Assembly (NCBI GenBank): GCA_022605955.1
Contig: JAKCOZ010000003.1
Location: 43,736,761 to 43,800,760, forward strand
Direction of reading: 5' to 3'
Length of the DNA stretch: 64,000 bases
Source: Rallus limicola
Lineage: Eukaryota; Chordata; Aves; Gruiformes; Rallidae
Each line of letters opens with the position of its first letter. Positions within the stretch are counted from its first letter, which is position 1. Positions 11,367-25,664 of the stretch are shown in pieces. Both the position numbers and the translations under genes were made by a program. Under the pieces are notes generated by a model. That model searched no databases. It saw nothing but the letters and a program-made list of their open reading frames with translations, and had not been told where the DNA came from.

Positions 11367-14300
11367 CTAGCTGGGCAGACAGCCGAGTAACTATACTTCT
11401 ATTCAAAAAATTACTTTTCAAAGATCTTTGCTCACCTCTTTTCTATTACTTGACAGCTTTGTAGAGCAACCATAGCTTCAGGGTTCCTCAATCTTGTATC
11501 TTGGGGTACACACTGAAAGCTGAGCTGCATTTCATTAATCTTACTCTACTCTCTCCCTTGATTTGCAATATCTGAGTCAGTGGATGGTGACAGCTTTTAT
11601 TAGCTCTTCCTGGAAGTAGCTCCCTAACTCTTATTAAGAAATAATTGCATTGTTATTATTTTACAGCAACATAAGCTCTCACTGAGCATCCCAGATACAG
11701 CTTGTATCTCCTAACATGGGACTTAGTCACCCCAGCCTGGTTCGCAGCCCACTGAGAACAAGTGACTGTATCATTGCTGTTTTCTGCAACCTGCCATGCT
11801 TGCTTTTCTTCCCATCCTTCTATTAAAAAAAACCCAAACCACCCCAAACAACAGGTAACAGGTAGCTGCTGATGCCTTGGTCCACCTGGAGAGAAACAGA
11901 AGCACTATCCAAGGTTTAACGACCCCTACGTCCTCTGCAGTGCCCTGCAATGGGAAAGCTCTGAGTTGCTCATCTATGCCATGCAAAGCAGCAAATCTGG
12001 GACCTCTCTGCCCTCCAGACAACAAACATCGAGGCCCTGACTTGGGGATTGTTCTCATCCTCTACATCTCTCAATATAAACATCAGTTTCAAGCTGCCTC
12101 CAGTCCTTAATAAGATACTTCTAAGCATTTTAAATAAAGCATAAAGCATATATTGAAGCTCAGATACAAGCAGGCTGAGATTTAAGTTGTTACGGGTAAC
12201 ATTTCTTAAGAAAGGTTCTCTTGTGTTTAAGAAGGACGATTTAAAGGCTGCCTTTTTGTGAGGTTAGCTGCCAAATGACTGCTGTTATTTTGAGAGCCCA
12301 CTGCCACAAGCATAGCCTTGTCATTTCTCACAAACACTTAACATTAAATATAAGCAAAATTACATCTGCAGTTATCTATATACAGCAAGGTGCTGTGAGG
12401 CTCACTGCTAAGAAAATGACTGCATTTTGGATATAAAATACACATGCAACCAAATACTTGTGTGGCAAAAATTCTTTGACTTTGCCAGAAATATGCTGAT
12501 TTTCCCAACCATGGATCTAACCTGTAGTTTGAAGAGCAAAGAAAACATGTGGGATTGCCAACTAAAATACTGGGAGCTTGTATGAGGTAGCAATTTCACT
12601 TGTATTATTAAGTTTCTTCCTTTCTCAGATTCCCTAGAGGTGTACCTCATGGCGGCATGCCGCATGTAGGCATTTTTGCGTTAGCGTTTCAGCCTTCCTC
12701 TGTGCAACTGTCTTATCTTCTAAAAATTAGCCCAAACCAGAACTTCCTCGGAAATACTTCAGTGCAAATTACACACGTGTTGCCAGGTAACTTTTATGAG
12801 GACAGACTGTCTTGCACGAGCAAGGGTTTCTGTGCAAGAAATGTGACTGGATGGATAGCTATGCAGAATGTAGAAGTTCACTGTGAACAAAGGCCATGGT
12901 TTAAAAACTCTGTATTTCATCTCCCACAAAAAGAAATGTTCTTGCTAAAAACATTCTGGTGCATTGAACCAGAAAGCAGAAATGTACCAGAAAACAGAAG
13001 TGAAGCCTAGCAGACACAGAATCCGATGAAACACAAAAAGAACAACAACAACAAAAAAAAGCCAGATAAAAGGATGCAATGTGGTTTTTCCTAACTTCAG
13101 TTTAGACCCTGAAGGACAAATCTTCACTGGCGTAAAAAAGTCCAACCAGGATGTAAACTTCATCGACTTAGCCCTTGAGATGTAAATTAAGATGGCCAAT
13201 ATTAAAAATTTCCTCATGGCCAGACAAATGCCATTGCACATCAGTGGCAGTAATCTTGTTTCTTAAACAATTATTTAAGAGAGACCAAAATCTGATTGCT
13301 TAAAAACCTTACCCAATCACTTCTCATGAAACTCAATGGAACTTTTGCCTGTGCTCATTACTACTAAAGCTTCTTCAGCTGTTCACAGAGCAAGCACATA
13401 TTAGAGTAGCTCCATTAAGTCAGTGGAGATGAGCACTTGAGAATTTGACTGCATAGGCCAGCACTGCCCCCTCTAAATTTTAGCTGTAGATAAAGACAGT
13501 TGCTGATTAACAAATCTTCTTTCACTCACAGTTCCAGGCATCACCGGTCAGTGCAAATTTTAGTGTCAAGGGAAGCCCTTTTAGGAAGTGATGTTTTTCC
13601 TTCACTAGATAAGGACTCTCAAGAGGGGAAGGAAACACACCATCAACTGTTCAAAACCTGCCTGTGAAACAGAAGGCAAGGGAGAAGGGGACTAGTCCAT
13701 AACTGGATAGCCTGCTTCAGTGCTGGTATGATCAAAGGCCATGAACAAAAGTTCACTATCCCTCACCTCAGAAGGTAAGAGTTGCACTCAGAGCAAACCA
13801 TCCTCAGGCCCTGGAGGGTTTTTATTTACCTAGCCTCACTGCAATATACAGGCCACCAAGGCCCTTCACCTCCACCCAATTGAAGCTCTGCTTTTAGGCT
13901 CTTCAGCCTTCTTTCAGCTTACTCCTGCTCACTCTGTACCCATCAGACCTTCAGCGTGGCAATAGAAGAGTACCTCAAGTCCTTCTCCTGACAACATCTC
14001 CACAACTGTGACAAAGGAGGAGCTGCCATGAACTACAGTGCCTTTAAAGTCACACTTGGTGGTGGTGGTGGTGAGAACCATTTCCTTCTCTTTCCCTATC
14101 CCTAGCCTCTACTGAAATCACTGGTACCCCACATTACCGAGATTTTGAGTGTCCATGCCATCCTTGCTTTCCAGGAGACAAGAAACACTTCTTTTACACC
14201 TCCTTTACCAGGAGCATCTTTTTCCAGAGATAGGACTAAGACTAGGTTTTGGTTTTGCTCTGTTTACGCAGCTGGGGAAGCAGCTTCTGCAATCCAGCTT

Positions 14301-17300
14301 TAAATGTGTCCCTTCAAACCTTGAGTTTCCACAGACATCAAGACAAACTTGCACTGCAGAACGAAGGACCCAAACCCAAACCTTTCCAGAGCTGCTCAGA
14401 AGTGCCAGCCAATTTCCACGCTTACTTACAAACACCACGGCCTGCTCTGTAGGGCCTCACTTTGTTTTCCTCTCACCAGCTTGTTCAGTCCAGGGTTTGC
14501 TTTGCGTTGTGCTTATACATGAGAAACCAGGCAGCTCCTGAGTTCTGCCAACCATTACATTTTTGCCTGCTGAAACAGCTTCGCTTTCTGAATGTTTCCA
14601 GCTCTTTTATCAAGGCAGCAGGTTTGACCTCTACATTCTCCAGCTACTTGCAGGCATCTGGGGTTGGATCTAGGGTGTAGCCAGATTGCTGTGCAGACAC
14701 AGTCCCCTTCTTGGCTCTGAGATGAGCCAGTTCCTGCTTCTGCTCATTTTGTCCTGATCTGCAGAACAGGTATCTCCTTGTGCCTGTTAATTAACTCTCC
14801 AGCATCTGCAGCAAGAAGACACAGATGAGTTTAACACTCCCTGGTGCCCCTCCATCTCTTCCATCCATCATGGCATGACCTCATCATGTAGCTGGAGAGA
14901 CTAGTCCTGTTGCTGCAAATGCTGTCTCTAATTTGCCTCCAGTTGTGGTGTCAGAGACTGTGCCGCCACTGGTGAGGGTATCAGCAATCTTCCTGGCGAT
15001 TCAATGGATTCACAATCTACTGCACATTTCCACAGAGCCTCCTGCACCTAAGCTACATCTCTCACTGTTCCTGGCCAGTGTTCCTCTTTATCCCCTCATG
15101 ACACGTCCAAGTGTGAAATGCTGTTTCTTTAACGTCTAGCATCAAGCATCTTTAATGTCTAGCATCTGGATACTGACTTCAGTATCCAGATCCTTCCTTT
15201 CCTTCACAAGAGGCTCCTTCTCTTTCTCCCCAGTTTAGAGGTCCTCCTTCTCACTCTGATGCTCCTCCTTCAGCATACTCCCACCCACCCCCGTAGCAAG
15301 AATAATGCAACACTTTGGAAGCATTCTACTTTTGGAGGACAAGACAATCAACCTCCATTTCTCTGTCCTCAAGTCTTTACACACTCATCCTATCCTGCTC
15401 CTGGTCATGTTAGTTTTCTATAAAAACTAATAACTCTGGGAATTATTTCTCCTGTTAGCCATCTCCTCCATTTCTCAGGCCTCAGAGTATCACACATGGG
15501 AATTAGCTAGCTTTAAGAACTCTACTACTTTAAAAGGAATAAAAGAGTCCTTTAATTTTTTTTTTTCCAAGTCAGGATCCACTGGATCAGACCTTTCCTT
15601 GGCAGTCAGTGCAATCTTTTCTTTTCCTTGGGAAAAGCAATGTCTACAGCATTAGCCACATCATAATTACAGAGCAATGGGGTATCTGTTTGTGTTGGTT
15701 TTCTTGATAGCTGTTAAAACGTGTCCATTTTCTTACTGTGCATTCAGGAAATAATTTTATTACAATTGCTGTATCCTGTGATCTCTGTCCAGGCTTCCTC
15801 CCTAAGCTACTGATCAGTGTAGACATTTGTATCTTTCTAAAGGACCTTACAATCAGGGCCAGATTTTTTGACCAAGGTTTACAGGACTCCTATCCGGTGA
15901 TGTGTGGGTTAGGGAATCCGAAAGAAATGTGCAATGAAAATTATTCCTAGCAATGAGTCCAAAACTATTAGTTTCTGAAAGAGCTATATAAAGAAATAGA
16001 AGGCAGGAGAAAACTGATGGGTACGTAACTCTAAGAGGAAGGGGATGCAGCCCATACAGGCAGGTAGAAGACAAGTTAAAGTCCTCTGCTACCATTAAAA
16101 GCCCTCCCATGGTTAGCCACAAGATGAACATGCATTTATATTCAGGGTTTTTTAAATTAAAATCAATGAAATCCAACCTTTGACAAATTCTGGCAATCCA
16201 GGTGCCAGAAAAAGTGTTATTTCAAAAAAGCTATGATTAAGAAAACTATATAGGAAACCTACACAATCTCATTTCTGTAAAAACATTTTTTCCATTAGCG
16301 CTTTTACGTTCATATATATCACACTGTGCTAACCACAGGGGGTTAGAAGTTAAAATAGCTTTGTAGAGCTACTTTAATGTTCACATGCCATTTTGCAATG
16401 CATCTGGTTATGATCGCTTTTAGAGACAGATTACAAAGGCTTTGGGTCTCATCCATTTATGCAAGACTCTATTCCCTCTACACACACACACTGGGCTGAT
16501 TAAGTGGGTGTTAGTTCAGTAGCTCAACTTCAGATCCACAGTTTCTTCACAGAACACACCTCCCAATGAACCAGGACCATCTCGGCATTACTCATTTTTC
16601 TTTTCCCCATCCCATTACCATTTTTCAGTCTTAAAAAGATGAGAAACTACACGGATGCCTATTAACATACAGGAGGGATTTTGTTTACAACAGATGTTTA
16701 TCACCCACAAATTTCTTGTACAGAAGAAATTCAGTCTTCCTCAGATCAAACCTGCTACTGATCAGGTTTAGGGTGTTTCTCTCAGGGACACAGAGATTCT
16801 GCACAGTCCGTCTGCACATTCTGCAATCCCTTTACTGCGTCAAGGCAAAGCAGTTCACTGACTATGAAAAGTAAATTAAGGGTAGATTTAAAAAGCTGCC
16901 CAGAAATGTTGGTCCCCAACTAAGCAGGAAGTTTTGGTTGTCCCAGTTTCTGAAGCCTCTCAATTTAACAGGTTCACAGTTTCGCTCTTGCTCTCCAAGA
17001 CCGCTTTGGAAATTTTTTAATTTTTGCACCCAGGTTTAATTTTCCCAGGTTATTTACCACTTTTAATGAAAGATAAGTCAACCTCTCTTGGATCAGTACC
17101 TTCATAGCTGCCAGCAATCACGAGAACTTCTTTGGAGCACTCCTGTGTGACAATTCTGGAGCCACACTGCCTTACCTGTTTTTCTCTCCTCAACATTGTG
17201 TGCAATGATTAGGGCACTGTTAAAAGGTAGTATTAATGATCTGTTTATACATGCTCCAGTATTCATGGTAAATAAATCTCTGATGGGAGAAAGCTTATGC

Positions 17301-20300
17301 AAAACTCCTCCCTGTGCAATTACACTTCAGACATAAAGGACATTCCATTGCACAAATAAGGCAATACCGTGCCCTGACCAGATTCCTGCATACAGGATCC
17401 TATGTAGCAATGTGAGCTGTAGGGTATTACCACCGGGAAATCTCAGGCTGCACAGATGGAACCAAGTTTGTAGAGCCAACTGGGAAATTCACTGAAGCTT
17501 TCCTGCCCCAGAACTGGCCTTTAAAAATGGGAGACGGGTTTCCTAGCAAAGTAAGAATGAAAAAGTATCAGCTGTGCTCAGAATAAAAGAATCTTTTCCT
17601 ACCTGAAATTCAAGCATAAAGGGACTCCACCTGCTTTGCTCTTTCTTTCCCTTGCCCTTGCTCCCACCCATTCAACAGAAGTTTAGGGTTAAAAAAAAAA
17701 AAAGCTAGGAAGACATAGAAAAAATAAACAGGAAATGCCCCTACAAAGAACAAACTTTACAGTTTTGTCTCCACCACAAACCAAAGCTTTCAGGGAATAA
17801 TTACATACAGTTTTATCAGTTCTGATTAGCTTGTTCTTCATTAGCTCGTTGCATGTGGACAAACATAAACAGCAGTGACTTGTGGATGCATTCTGATCCT
17901 GCCTGCACAAGAACAAACTCCTTACAGAGAAAAAAAAGTTCTTTCTTTCAGGGGTTTCTTTGGGTCATTTTCCAAGGAGAATTAAGCATCCTGTACACAT
18001 TAGGCAGCACAGCTGCTCTTGTCCCAGAGCAGGCAAGTCCCTGAAGGCGATGGGTGGAGTGTAACCTTCTTACATACTGCCAGTCTGAACAACTGGCTGC
18101 AACCTACCAGTGAATGACAAGAAGCCAGAGTCCAGCTTGATTTACACTATTATCTTTATGCTGATATATCTTTAATCCCCTCATTGATTCAACCCATATC
18201 AGTTTTTCATGCAGTACTCCGGGGAAATTCAGCCAGCTGTTACGGTAGGAAAAGCTTAAGCTTAGATGATTCTAACTTGGAAAAAGATGGTAGCAAAAAC
18301 TCCTTAAGGGACCTTCCCACTCTCTTTGTCTATGCTGCTCTCCTTGCAAGGGAACAGAGCATAGCTACAAAATACACCTGCATACTGCTACATCAAGACA
18401 CGCTCAGGTGCACATGCTGCAACAGGGGAGCTGGAGGAGGTGTCAAACCAGCTACAGTGCCAGGGCTGGAAGACCTTGTTCTCAAAGGAAAACATGGGAG
18501 CCAAAAAAATACCACTATGCCATGACTGCTTAAAGGACCCAGAATTTTGAGGCACCTTCTCCTTCCACACAGTATTAGCCACCTTGGGAATGTCAATGTA
18601 CATCTAGGGCTAGTACTTTCAAGCTTTACACAAGCCTGTGCATTTCAGTTTTCCAAAATTTTCCAGCAGTCCCATTTTCCATTGGCTCCGAGACTGGAAC
18701 AAACCACTGCTGTTCGCAGATACTCTCCATGTTTGACAGTTTACCTGCCACGTGCAAGCATGTGTTTGATGTATGGAACCTGCCTGCTTGGTACTAGCAA
18801 GTAATAGAAGCCAAACACACCCCTTTGCCACTTGCATTGTAATTATAGAGGAGAAGATCCTCACTGACTTAAATTCTAGCATAGCCTAAGATTTGAGAAC
18901 GTGTGGGCCTGCCTGAACACCTAAAATCATTCGATGAGAAAAACTGGTGAAGGAAATGCAAGAAAAAACAAGGCTTGTTTTAGAAAAAACGGCAACTAAA
19001 CTCTAGTTTTGACCTTTGTCTTCAACTGCCAACAGTAATACACTTTCCACTTAATTGCATACTGTAGTTATGACAACTGTATGCATATCCTGCATACATT
19101 TATTTTACTCATACTTTCCTGAGAATCTCAACACCGTGGATCTTTCAGCTTGTTGTTCCTGGGACTGATTTGCAGACAGTCAGTTTTTGTTTTTGCATCT
19201 TTTCACTTGCACTCCCTGGCGCTTCCAAGATGGAAACTGCTGGCAGCAAAGCCTTGTCGTACTGTTTGCATTCTGTGGCGTTTTGGCAGCAGTGGTACGG
19301 AGCAGATGGCAAGCCTTTCTCCTTTCTTCAAAATGCACAAGCTGACCTGGGGCTGCGTACGGCCATGAAGTAGCGGCTGAATGCAACAATACATCCAAAT
19401 AATAGTATAGCAGAGAGGGGCTGTGTAGCAACGCACAGCATGACCCCACTTCTGACATTTCCATAAATCACTGTCACTCACCTTTGGGTCATGTTCTGCC
19501 CTGCTGCTCCAGATCACAGGAAATACCATTTTGTATCAGTGGAGACCACCTCTGGCCAAAGCTAAGTTGTGCTCAGCTCCACACAGGCACAAAATAAAGT
19601 ACCCAGTCATGGGCAGGACAAAACCAGCCTTTATCTTTCCTAAAAAATTAGTTCAAGTGTAGTTGGTAAACTGCTGGAAAACTCAATTTCTGCCTGTAAT
19701 ACATTCATGAATCAAGACAGCAGTATTTTCTGCTAGTTAAGAGATTACAGTTCTATCAGCTACAATAATATTACTGAGTTACATGGAGGTGAACTAGAGA
19801 AGCTGGACCTCACATGCACATATTAAAGGAAAAACCTCTTCAAACTCTCTGTCAAACCAATCTGAAAAGCTTCCTGCTGCCACATACAAATGACATCCAA
19901 ATCCTGCATGCCTATGGATAGCTGCAAGACAACATCAGAGACAGTTAAAATGGAGTCTCTCAGAACAAAGTTTGTGATTTTCAAGTTCTCAGAAACTTAA
20001 TTATTTATTAGCATATTTAATGAGCTTTAAATAAATGGATGAACCCTCACATGTTGATGTTAATGCAACTATGCAAATTATACACGGGCGAGAATTGACT
20101 TGGGGCACACCGTTTTCTTTCTTTCTCTATGCTAAGACTGAACCATCTAATCTGTATTTGTCCCGAGGAACAATGTAGCACACAAAAGCAAATATCAAAA
20201 GCTTACATGCTGGACAGAGAGAATTACCTCCACAGCACACCTAATGGGATTTAGTGTCTATGCCAGTTCAGACCTCATCCTCCCCTGTACTTTCTCCCCT

Positions 20301-21624
20301 ACAAAAAGGGCTTAATGTATTTCTCACTATACTTGGCCTGTACAAATATCCCTTGCTAGTGAACAGCAGCCCATGGAGCTGGACTGGGTGACAGGATAAC
20401 CGAGGGTGCACCCAGTGCCACCAGCTGACACTATACCACTGCAGACCAGCGTGAAAGCCGGGCTGATGCAAATGGAGAGTTTGATTTTTCAAGTCAGCAA
20501 ATTGCTGAATTGCTGATACGTGCTGCAAGTACGTCTAATTACTAGAAAGCATCCCTTCATCTCTACAGGCCATTATATTGCTAGTTTAAACACAAGCTGA
20601 CTTAGAGCCTGTCTATACAAGGAAGCTACTTCTCAGTAAGGAACAAAGCAAAGTTACAGCTGACCATCATTCTTCTTCTGTGGGCACATTCAGTGTGCAT
20701 GAAGTAAACAACCACCTGATTAGTTTATTCCACTATCTCTGAGTTAATATTGGCCTAGGAATAATTCTTGGAAGATTGTCCAGTGCGATGCACATCAGCC
20801 CTGTGAGACCCAGTGAAGAGAAATATGCTGAATATGCTGAACTGTGCAGTAAGAACCACTGGCAAAAAAACTCCAAACCCTACAAGAAAACCATACCTTT
20901 CCTGCAGAGTTATGGTTATTACCCATAGCAATCCCTTCTGGACTATGCCTCTGTGGCTTGCTGAACAGATGGCAGGTAAACTACTGGAAGACTAGTTCCT
21001 GAACAGCTTGGGCAAAAATGACACACACATGCACACACAAGGTGAGTTCTGTTAGTCAGGCAGCTGTTAACAGAACTATTACATTTCCAAAGGGAAAACC
21101 AAGCTTTCCTGATGTTTTGTTTCCTCTTCCATGCTGTGCTGCAAAATCCTCTAGTCTTCTACCCTTCTCTTTCCTAAAACTCACCTCAAGATTTGCCAAC
21201 TGACCTCTTCTTGCTCCTTCTGCTTTTCTCTATTTTCAGCTTAGCTGTTCTACCCATCAGCTCTTCTCTTTTGTGTCCAATGACATCCCATTATTTCTCA
21301 TTCTTTCTGACTTAACACTACTAAGGCAGGCAGTTAAACCCTCAAAGCAAGACCTATACTCAATGGGAAAGTGCTCATTTCAAGACACAACAGCATAGTC
21401 TAAAAATACCCCGCTTCCAGTAGTATCAGTTACAAAGAAGTTTTCATTCTCTCCCAGAGAAACACAGCAATATTAAGCCACAGCTATGTTTAAACAGCAT
21501 AAACATTAGCACCACTTGTTTGGTCGCAGTGTACACATCACAAGTAAAGAGTTTATTTTCACTCCTAGCTGAGATGGCCAAGTTGAAGATCATAAAAAAA
21601 CCCACTTTTTAGCTACATTAGTCC

Positions 21625-21628
<4 letters not shown>
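11367..21628. other. 10-kb single-copy stretch between the islands
   Basis: This is remarkably repeat-poor, with no CR1 or LTR recognised across about 10 kb. It contains a GGT repeat near 14.06 kb, a short AC repeat near 16.48 kb, the palindrome at 15.16 kb and scattered minus-strand splice-like motifs (donors at 17176 and 19482). Open frames of 110-130 codons (12657-13010 plus, 14149-14541 plus, 18184-18525 plus) carry no recognisable domain and are not called genes. Low repeat load between two CpG islands can indicate constrained regulatory DNA, but this cannot be shown without alignment. Confidence 0.5.
15164..15191. repeat. Perfect 13-bp inverted repeat (28-bp palindrome)
   Basis: ATCTGGATACTGA is followed by CT and then TCAGTATCCAGAT, giving 13 perfectly paired bases with a 2-base centre. 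It sits directly after two copies of a GTCTAGCATC word (about 15134 and 15157). It is too short for a microRNA precursor. A protein-binding palindrome or a replication-slippage product are alternatives. Confidence 0.85.

Positions 21629-21666
<38 letters not shown>
21629..21666. repeat. (AT)n microsatellite
   Basis: About 18 AT dinucleotides without interruption, ending in ATGTATGG. Confidence 0.95.
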
Positions 21667-21667
<1 letters not shown>

Positions 21668-21671
<4 letters not shown>

Positions 21672-24290
21672 GCCCTCAGTTATTACTTTTTAAAATATGT
21701 TTGAAATCATGAGGACAATTGTCTGCCTTGAGTATGCAGACTCAGGTTTCACACAGGGCTGCCTTTCTAAGGGACCTGTAAGCAGTAAAAGATTGAGTTG
21801 GAACTCCCTTGCTAGCATGAGCCAGACCAAATCCTTAAAAAAAAAAAAAAAAAAAAGTACCACGGCTGAGACCCCACAACTCTGGGACTTTTGTGTGCAT
21901 AATATATACAAGAAGACAGCAGAAACTGTCTAGTATAAATGACTGTGAAGAGCATCTGATTTCTTCTAGCAGGAAAGCGAGGTACAGGCTGAGCGCCATG
22001 TGTAGCACATGTATAAAAGAAGATAGGTTTAGGTCTCTCCTTTACAAAGACCCTCACTCTCCTTACACCCCTGGTCCAAATAACAACACTATGCCCAGGT
22101 TAAACAAAGGAAATTAAAAAATAACATGAAGAGAAACTTCCAAATAACTTAGAGAAAGAAATCAAAGCAGGTATGCACCCACTTCAGTTCATCTGCACAT
22201 GGCTTCTAAGCCTTGGGCAAGGCCACTGGTTTTGAAGGTGCTGGAGAAGTAGTGTGAGTTTGGAGCTGTAGGTCCTTGTCACCTTCTCACAGGGTTTTCA
22301 CGTGCTGATGCACTACAGTGCCCAAAGTGCAGCAGAGGCTCCACCATCCCAGCCAAAGTCAAAGATGTTTTTGATCCTGCTCTTTGGTGTATGGCTAACA
22401 TTAAAATAGAAATTAAACCTTCATTAGTGAAGAATCATTCCAACAGATAAACTTTACAACCTTATTACCCATATCCCCAGCCAGAAATAAATATCCTTCT
22501 TTATAAGCAGGGATCACAGAAAAATAACAGTTTCGTCCTTCGGGCATGTTCAAGTGAGACAAATTTTGCTGGCACCAAAAGACCTCCACAAAAGCCTTTC
22601 CCCACCCCCGCTTCTCCCCACCCCCCACCCCCCTCTTTTCAGGAAAAGGATTTTGCCTTGAATTTTGCAGAACTCCAGGTAATCCCAAGGGGCATACAAG
22701 TGGGAAGGCTGCTTGTGTATTTTACTGTAACTCTTCTTAGCACAGTAAAAGCCAGTTCAGAAAACTGCTTAGGTAATAAGCCAAGAACGCCAAAAATGAC
22801 TCATGATTAAGAGCACCTCTACATCGCTGATTAAATCAGGCCACAAGTGTGTGCAGTCCAGATACACTAAACCCACAAATATTAAAAATTCAAATAGTGT
22901 TCCTGTGGCACGAGCATTCTACCTCCATGTCAATTATCCAGTATTTCCTTCAGGAATAGCTGAACTAATACAGCCCTTGGTAAGATACGACAACCAGCCA
23001 CAACTTCAGACCAGTGCCACAACAACTACAACCAGAGGAAGAAAGGGAAGGCCTCAGACTCAGTTCTGGGATGAATTCAATGAACATGGACTTTGCAATG
23101 ATTTAGTGTTTTAGTCGGTTCAACGCTAAAATGTCCAATTTGTATTTTTTAATGGCATTCAGAAGAATCATCAAGACAATATTATCTTTACAGGAAAGGA
23201 AAATCCCAGGCACATCCAAGTGTTTCTGACTACTAGATAGCTGCATTTGTTGTCTGTGTACTAATTAGTCTCTTCAACCAGCCAGGATTAGAAAGCCAGG
23301 TCTCAGGCCCAGGCAGAGGCTTTATGTTAATGCTAACAAGTGATTGCATATAAAAAGAGAACAGTGCTTCTTTTGAGTAGAATTGTTACTTCCATAGTGC
23401 CCATAGCATGCTACGGGCTCCAAAGAGAAAACACAGTAACTAGCATACGATGTAAAGCAATAATCCTGCTTTTACAGTAATAAAACCGAACATGTTTACT
23501 TCCCGAGGTGGAGGGCTGGGCTCCACATCTGTTTCAATCCTGAACCAACTGTGTTTTTAGATTACCACACTGCAGAGATATTTTTGTTTGTCTTCTTTCA
23601 ATATTAAACCTCTCAATTCCTCAGCCATAGAACAGGAAGAGATTGAGTTCAGCACAGTTCTTAAAGTCAAAGTGAATTACTTCTCCAATATGAAGGCTTT
23701 TGTTAGAGCACCAGGCTGTTTAGACACAGCATAGATCTGTAAGCTGTAAGGAATGGTTAGTGCCAGAGAACTCAGCTTGTTCACTGTGCTCATCAGTGTG
23801 TGTTACCATCTTGGCATGAAAAAGAAAAGCTGCAGAGTATTAAAGAAATAAGTATCAAAAAGGTAACACATTTTCATAGCCCAGCTTCTGCAGTTCACCA
23901 TTATTTCAGACCCGTACAGTGCCAATCACTGTGCTGTCAAACCCCAACAAGCAGCTGCACACAATCCAAAGACACTGTTCCAAACCTCTACTCCTGCAAT
24001 CCAGTGCAAGGGGATGTATGCTTGTCAGTGTCCCAGCTTGCAGCAGCACCTCTGTGTACACTTGTGAGGACACAGTCTGAGCATTTAAAGGGAACTCAGT
24101 TGAGAAAAAAACCCCGATATCTCACACATAGAGAGAAATAGTCACCACTTGATCATTATGTAGGACATGCGTTTGAAAACAAAGAAACCAAGAACTTATT
24201 TTTTTTCTTAGATAGGAAAGATTATGATAGCACAATTAACTTCCACTTATCCTTTCTTTGACTTTGCATTCTTCATGATGTTTATTATTT
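21668..24290. other. Single-copy stretch, no gene recognised
   Basis: It contains a 21-base A run at 21837-21857 and an AP-1-like TGACTCAT at about 22797. A 103-codon plus-strand open frame (22803-23114) contains a threonine run and has no domain I recognise. No CR1 was seen. Confidence 0.5.
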
Positions 24291-24293
24291 TAC

Positions 24294-24482
24294 CTCCAGC
24301 CTGACGCAAAAGCATTTATTATAATTTATTACGCATGAGAATTCCCCACATTTTATTCTTTGTGCTACAGCAGCACACAAGACTTCCAGCCAGTCATCAG
24401 ATACTGTGTGAACACCAACTATAGAGGAACCTCTTGCAGCCATACAAAAGTTTTCACACCCGTGGAGCACTGTATTTGCAGT
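24294..24482 (-). CDS. Candidate internal coding exon, 63 codons, unidentified
   Basis: On the minus strand a T-rich tract ending in TTTGCAG precedes the segment, and GGAG followed by GTAAAA closes it. Between them are exactly 63 codons with no stop. The phase is 0 at both ends, so the exon could be skipped without a frameshift. Within it I read CMAARGSSIVGVHTVSDDWL and then a cysteine-rich end. No family was recognised. It lies about 2.4 kb left of CpG island 2, so it could belong to a leftward transcript from that island. A 63-codon stop-free run alone is expected a few percent of the time, and the donor is only moderate. Confidence 0.27.
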
Positions 24483-24649
24483 CTGCAAACATTTTACAAA
24501 AAAAACTACATCCCTTTAGTTCCATGCCTGGCCTCATTTATCACACACACAATTTCGTTCAATCACTGCAGAAATCTGTTTATGAAATTCTAGGTACATG
24601 ACTGAAGTCTTAACCCAGGTCTAAGGAGGCTAACCATATTCCTGGTAAA

Positions 24650-24670
24650 GGGGGGGGGGGGGGGGGGGGG
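24650..24670 (+). repeat. G homopolymer, 21 bases
   Basis: An uninterrupted run of 21 G after GGTAAA. Runs this long are error-prone in sequencing, and the true length may differ. Confidence 0.9.
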
Positions 24671-25626
24671 CGAAAAACCTGACCAAACCCCCACCACATT
24701 TGAGATATGATGGTATCATTCTAGTCCCTAATTTTAAGTTCCTAATTCCAAAAGGAAAGCCAAAAATGAACACTGAATTATCCTAACTGCTGTCTTTACT
24801 GTACAGGACTTCGGAGAGTCCCAACATGAGGTATAACTGGAGTTCTTCCCTTCGTAGGCCAGATAATGAATACTCCATTAAACATGCCTCCAATTACACT
24901 TCCAATGAAACTGAATTGGAAAACTCTGCTATTTTTAAAGACAATGCAGTTTACAATAAAATTCCAGCTCAACTGGCTTAGTATCCAGGCTGGGGAGACA
25001 TGTCCAGTCTTGTCAGAAGCACTGTAGAAGCATGAGCTTTCTACCCTTGGGCAAAAATACCCTTTCAAGAACAGCTCTTTAACAGTTTAGGCTGTCCAAA
25101 AGTGTGAAAGAGTGTAAAACCATCTTACAGCAGGACAAGAATACTGCTCAAAAATCCTGTGCACGTGTCTACCTGCTTTTCAAACACAACTGCTGTCAGT
25201 GGGATGAGGAGAGATGCTCCTGCCTGAATGAAGAATGACATTTTCTGCTACTGCAGGCTGAGATTTCTGTCTGCAACTCTACAGTCACCACTGAAGTCAC
25301 ATATGGAGGGACAAAGGCCTGTCGAGTAAGGACAGGGGACAAGGAAGAAGAGAAAGGAAGCCCAGAAAGCTCAAGCAGAACAGACCTACAAGACAACCCG
25401 TGGAAGGCAGGGTCTTCTGCATGGGAGTGCAATACTACCTCTGATATGCTATTCTTCAACAGATCACTTCATTGCAACCCACTTGCATCCTGCCGAGCAC
25501 GCCAACACTTCTGCAGCGTAGAACCTGCTGCTTCGCTGCGATGTGTGCAAGTCCACAGCTACTATAAAATTCAGGAAACAACAAAAATCTGTGAATAAAC
25601 ATAAAGATATTCTCATTATTCTACTG

Positions 25627-25664
25627 GAGAGAGGAAGAGAAAAGAAAAAGAAAAAAAAAAAAAG
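25627..25664 (+). repeat. Homopurine tract (GA/A-rich)
   Basis: GAGAGAGGAAGAG-type sequence runs into a long A run, all purine on the plus strand. It is one of six such tracts between 24.6 and 26.6 kb. Confidence 0.8.
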
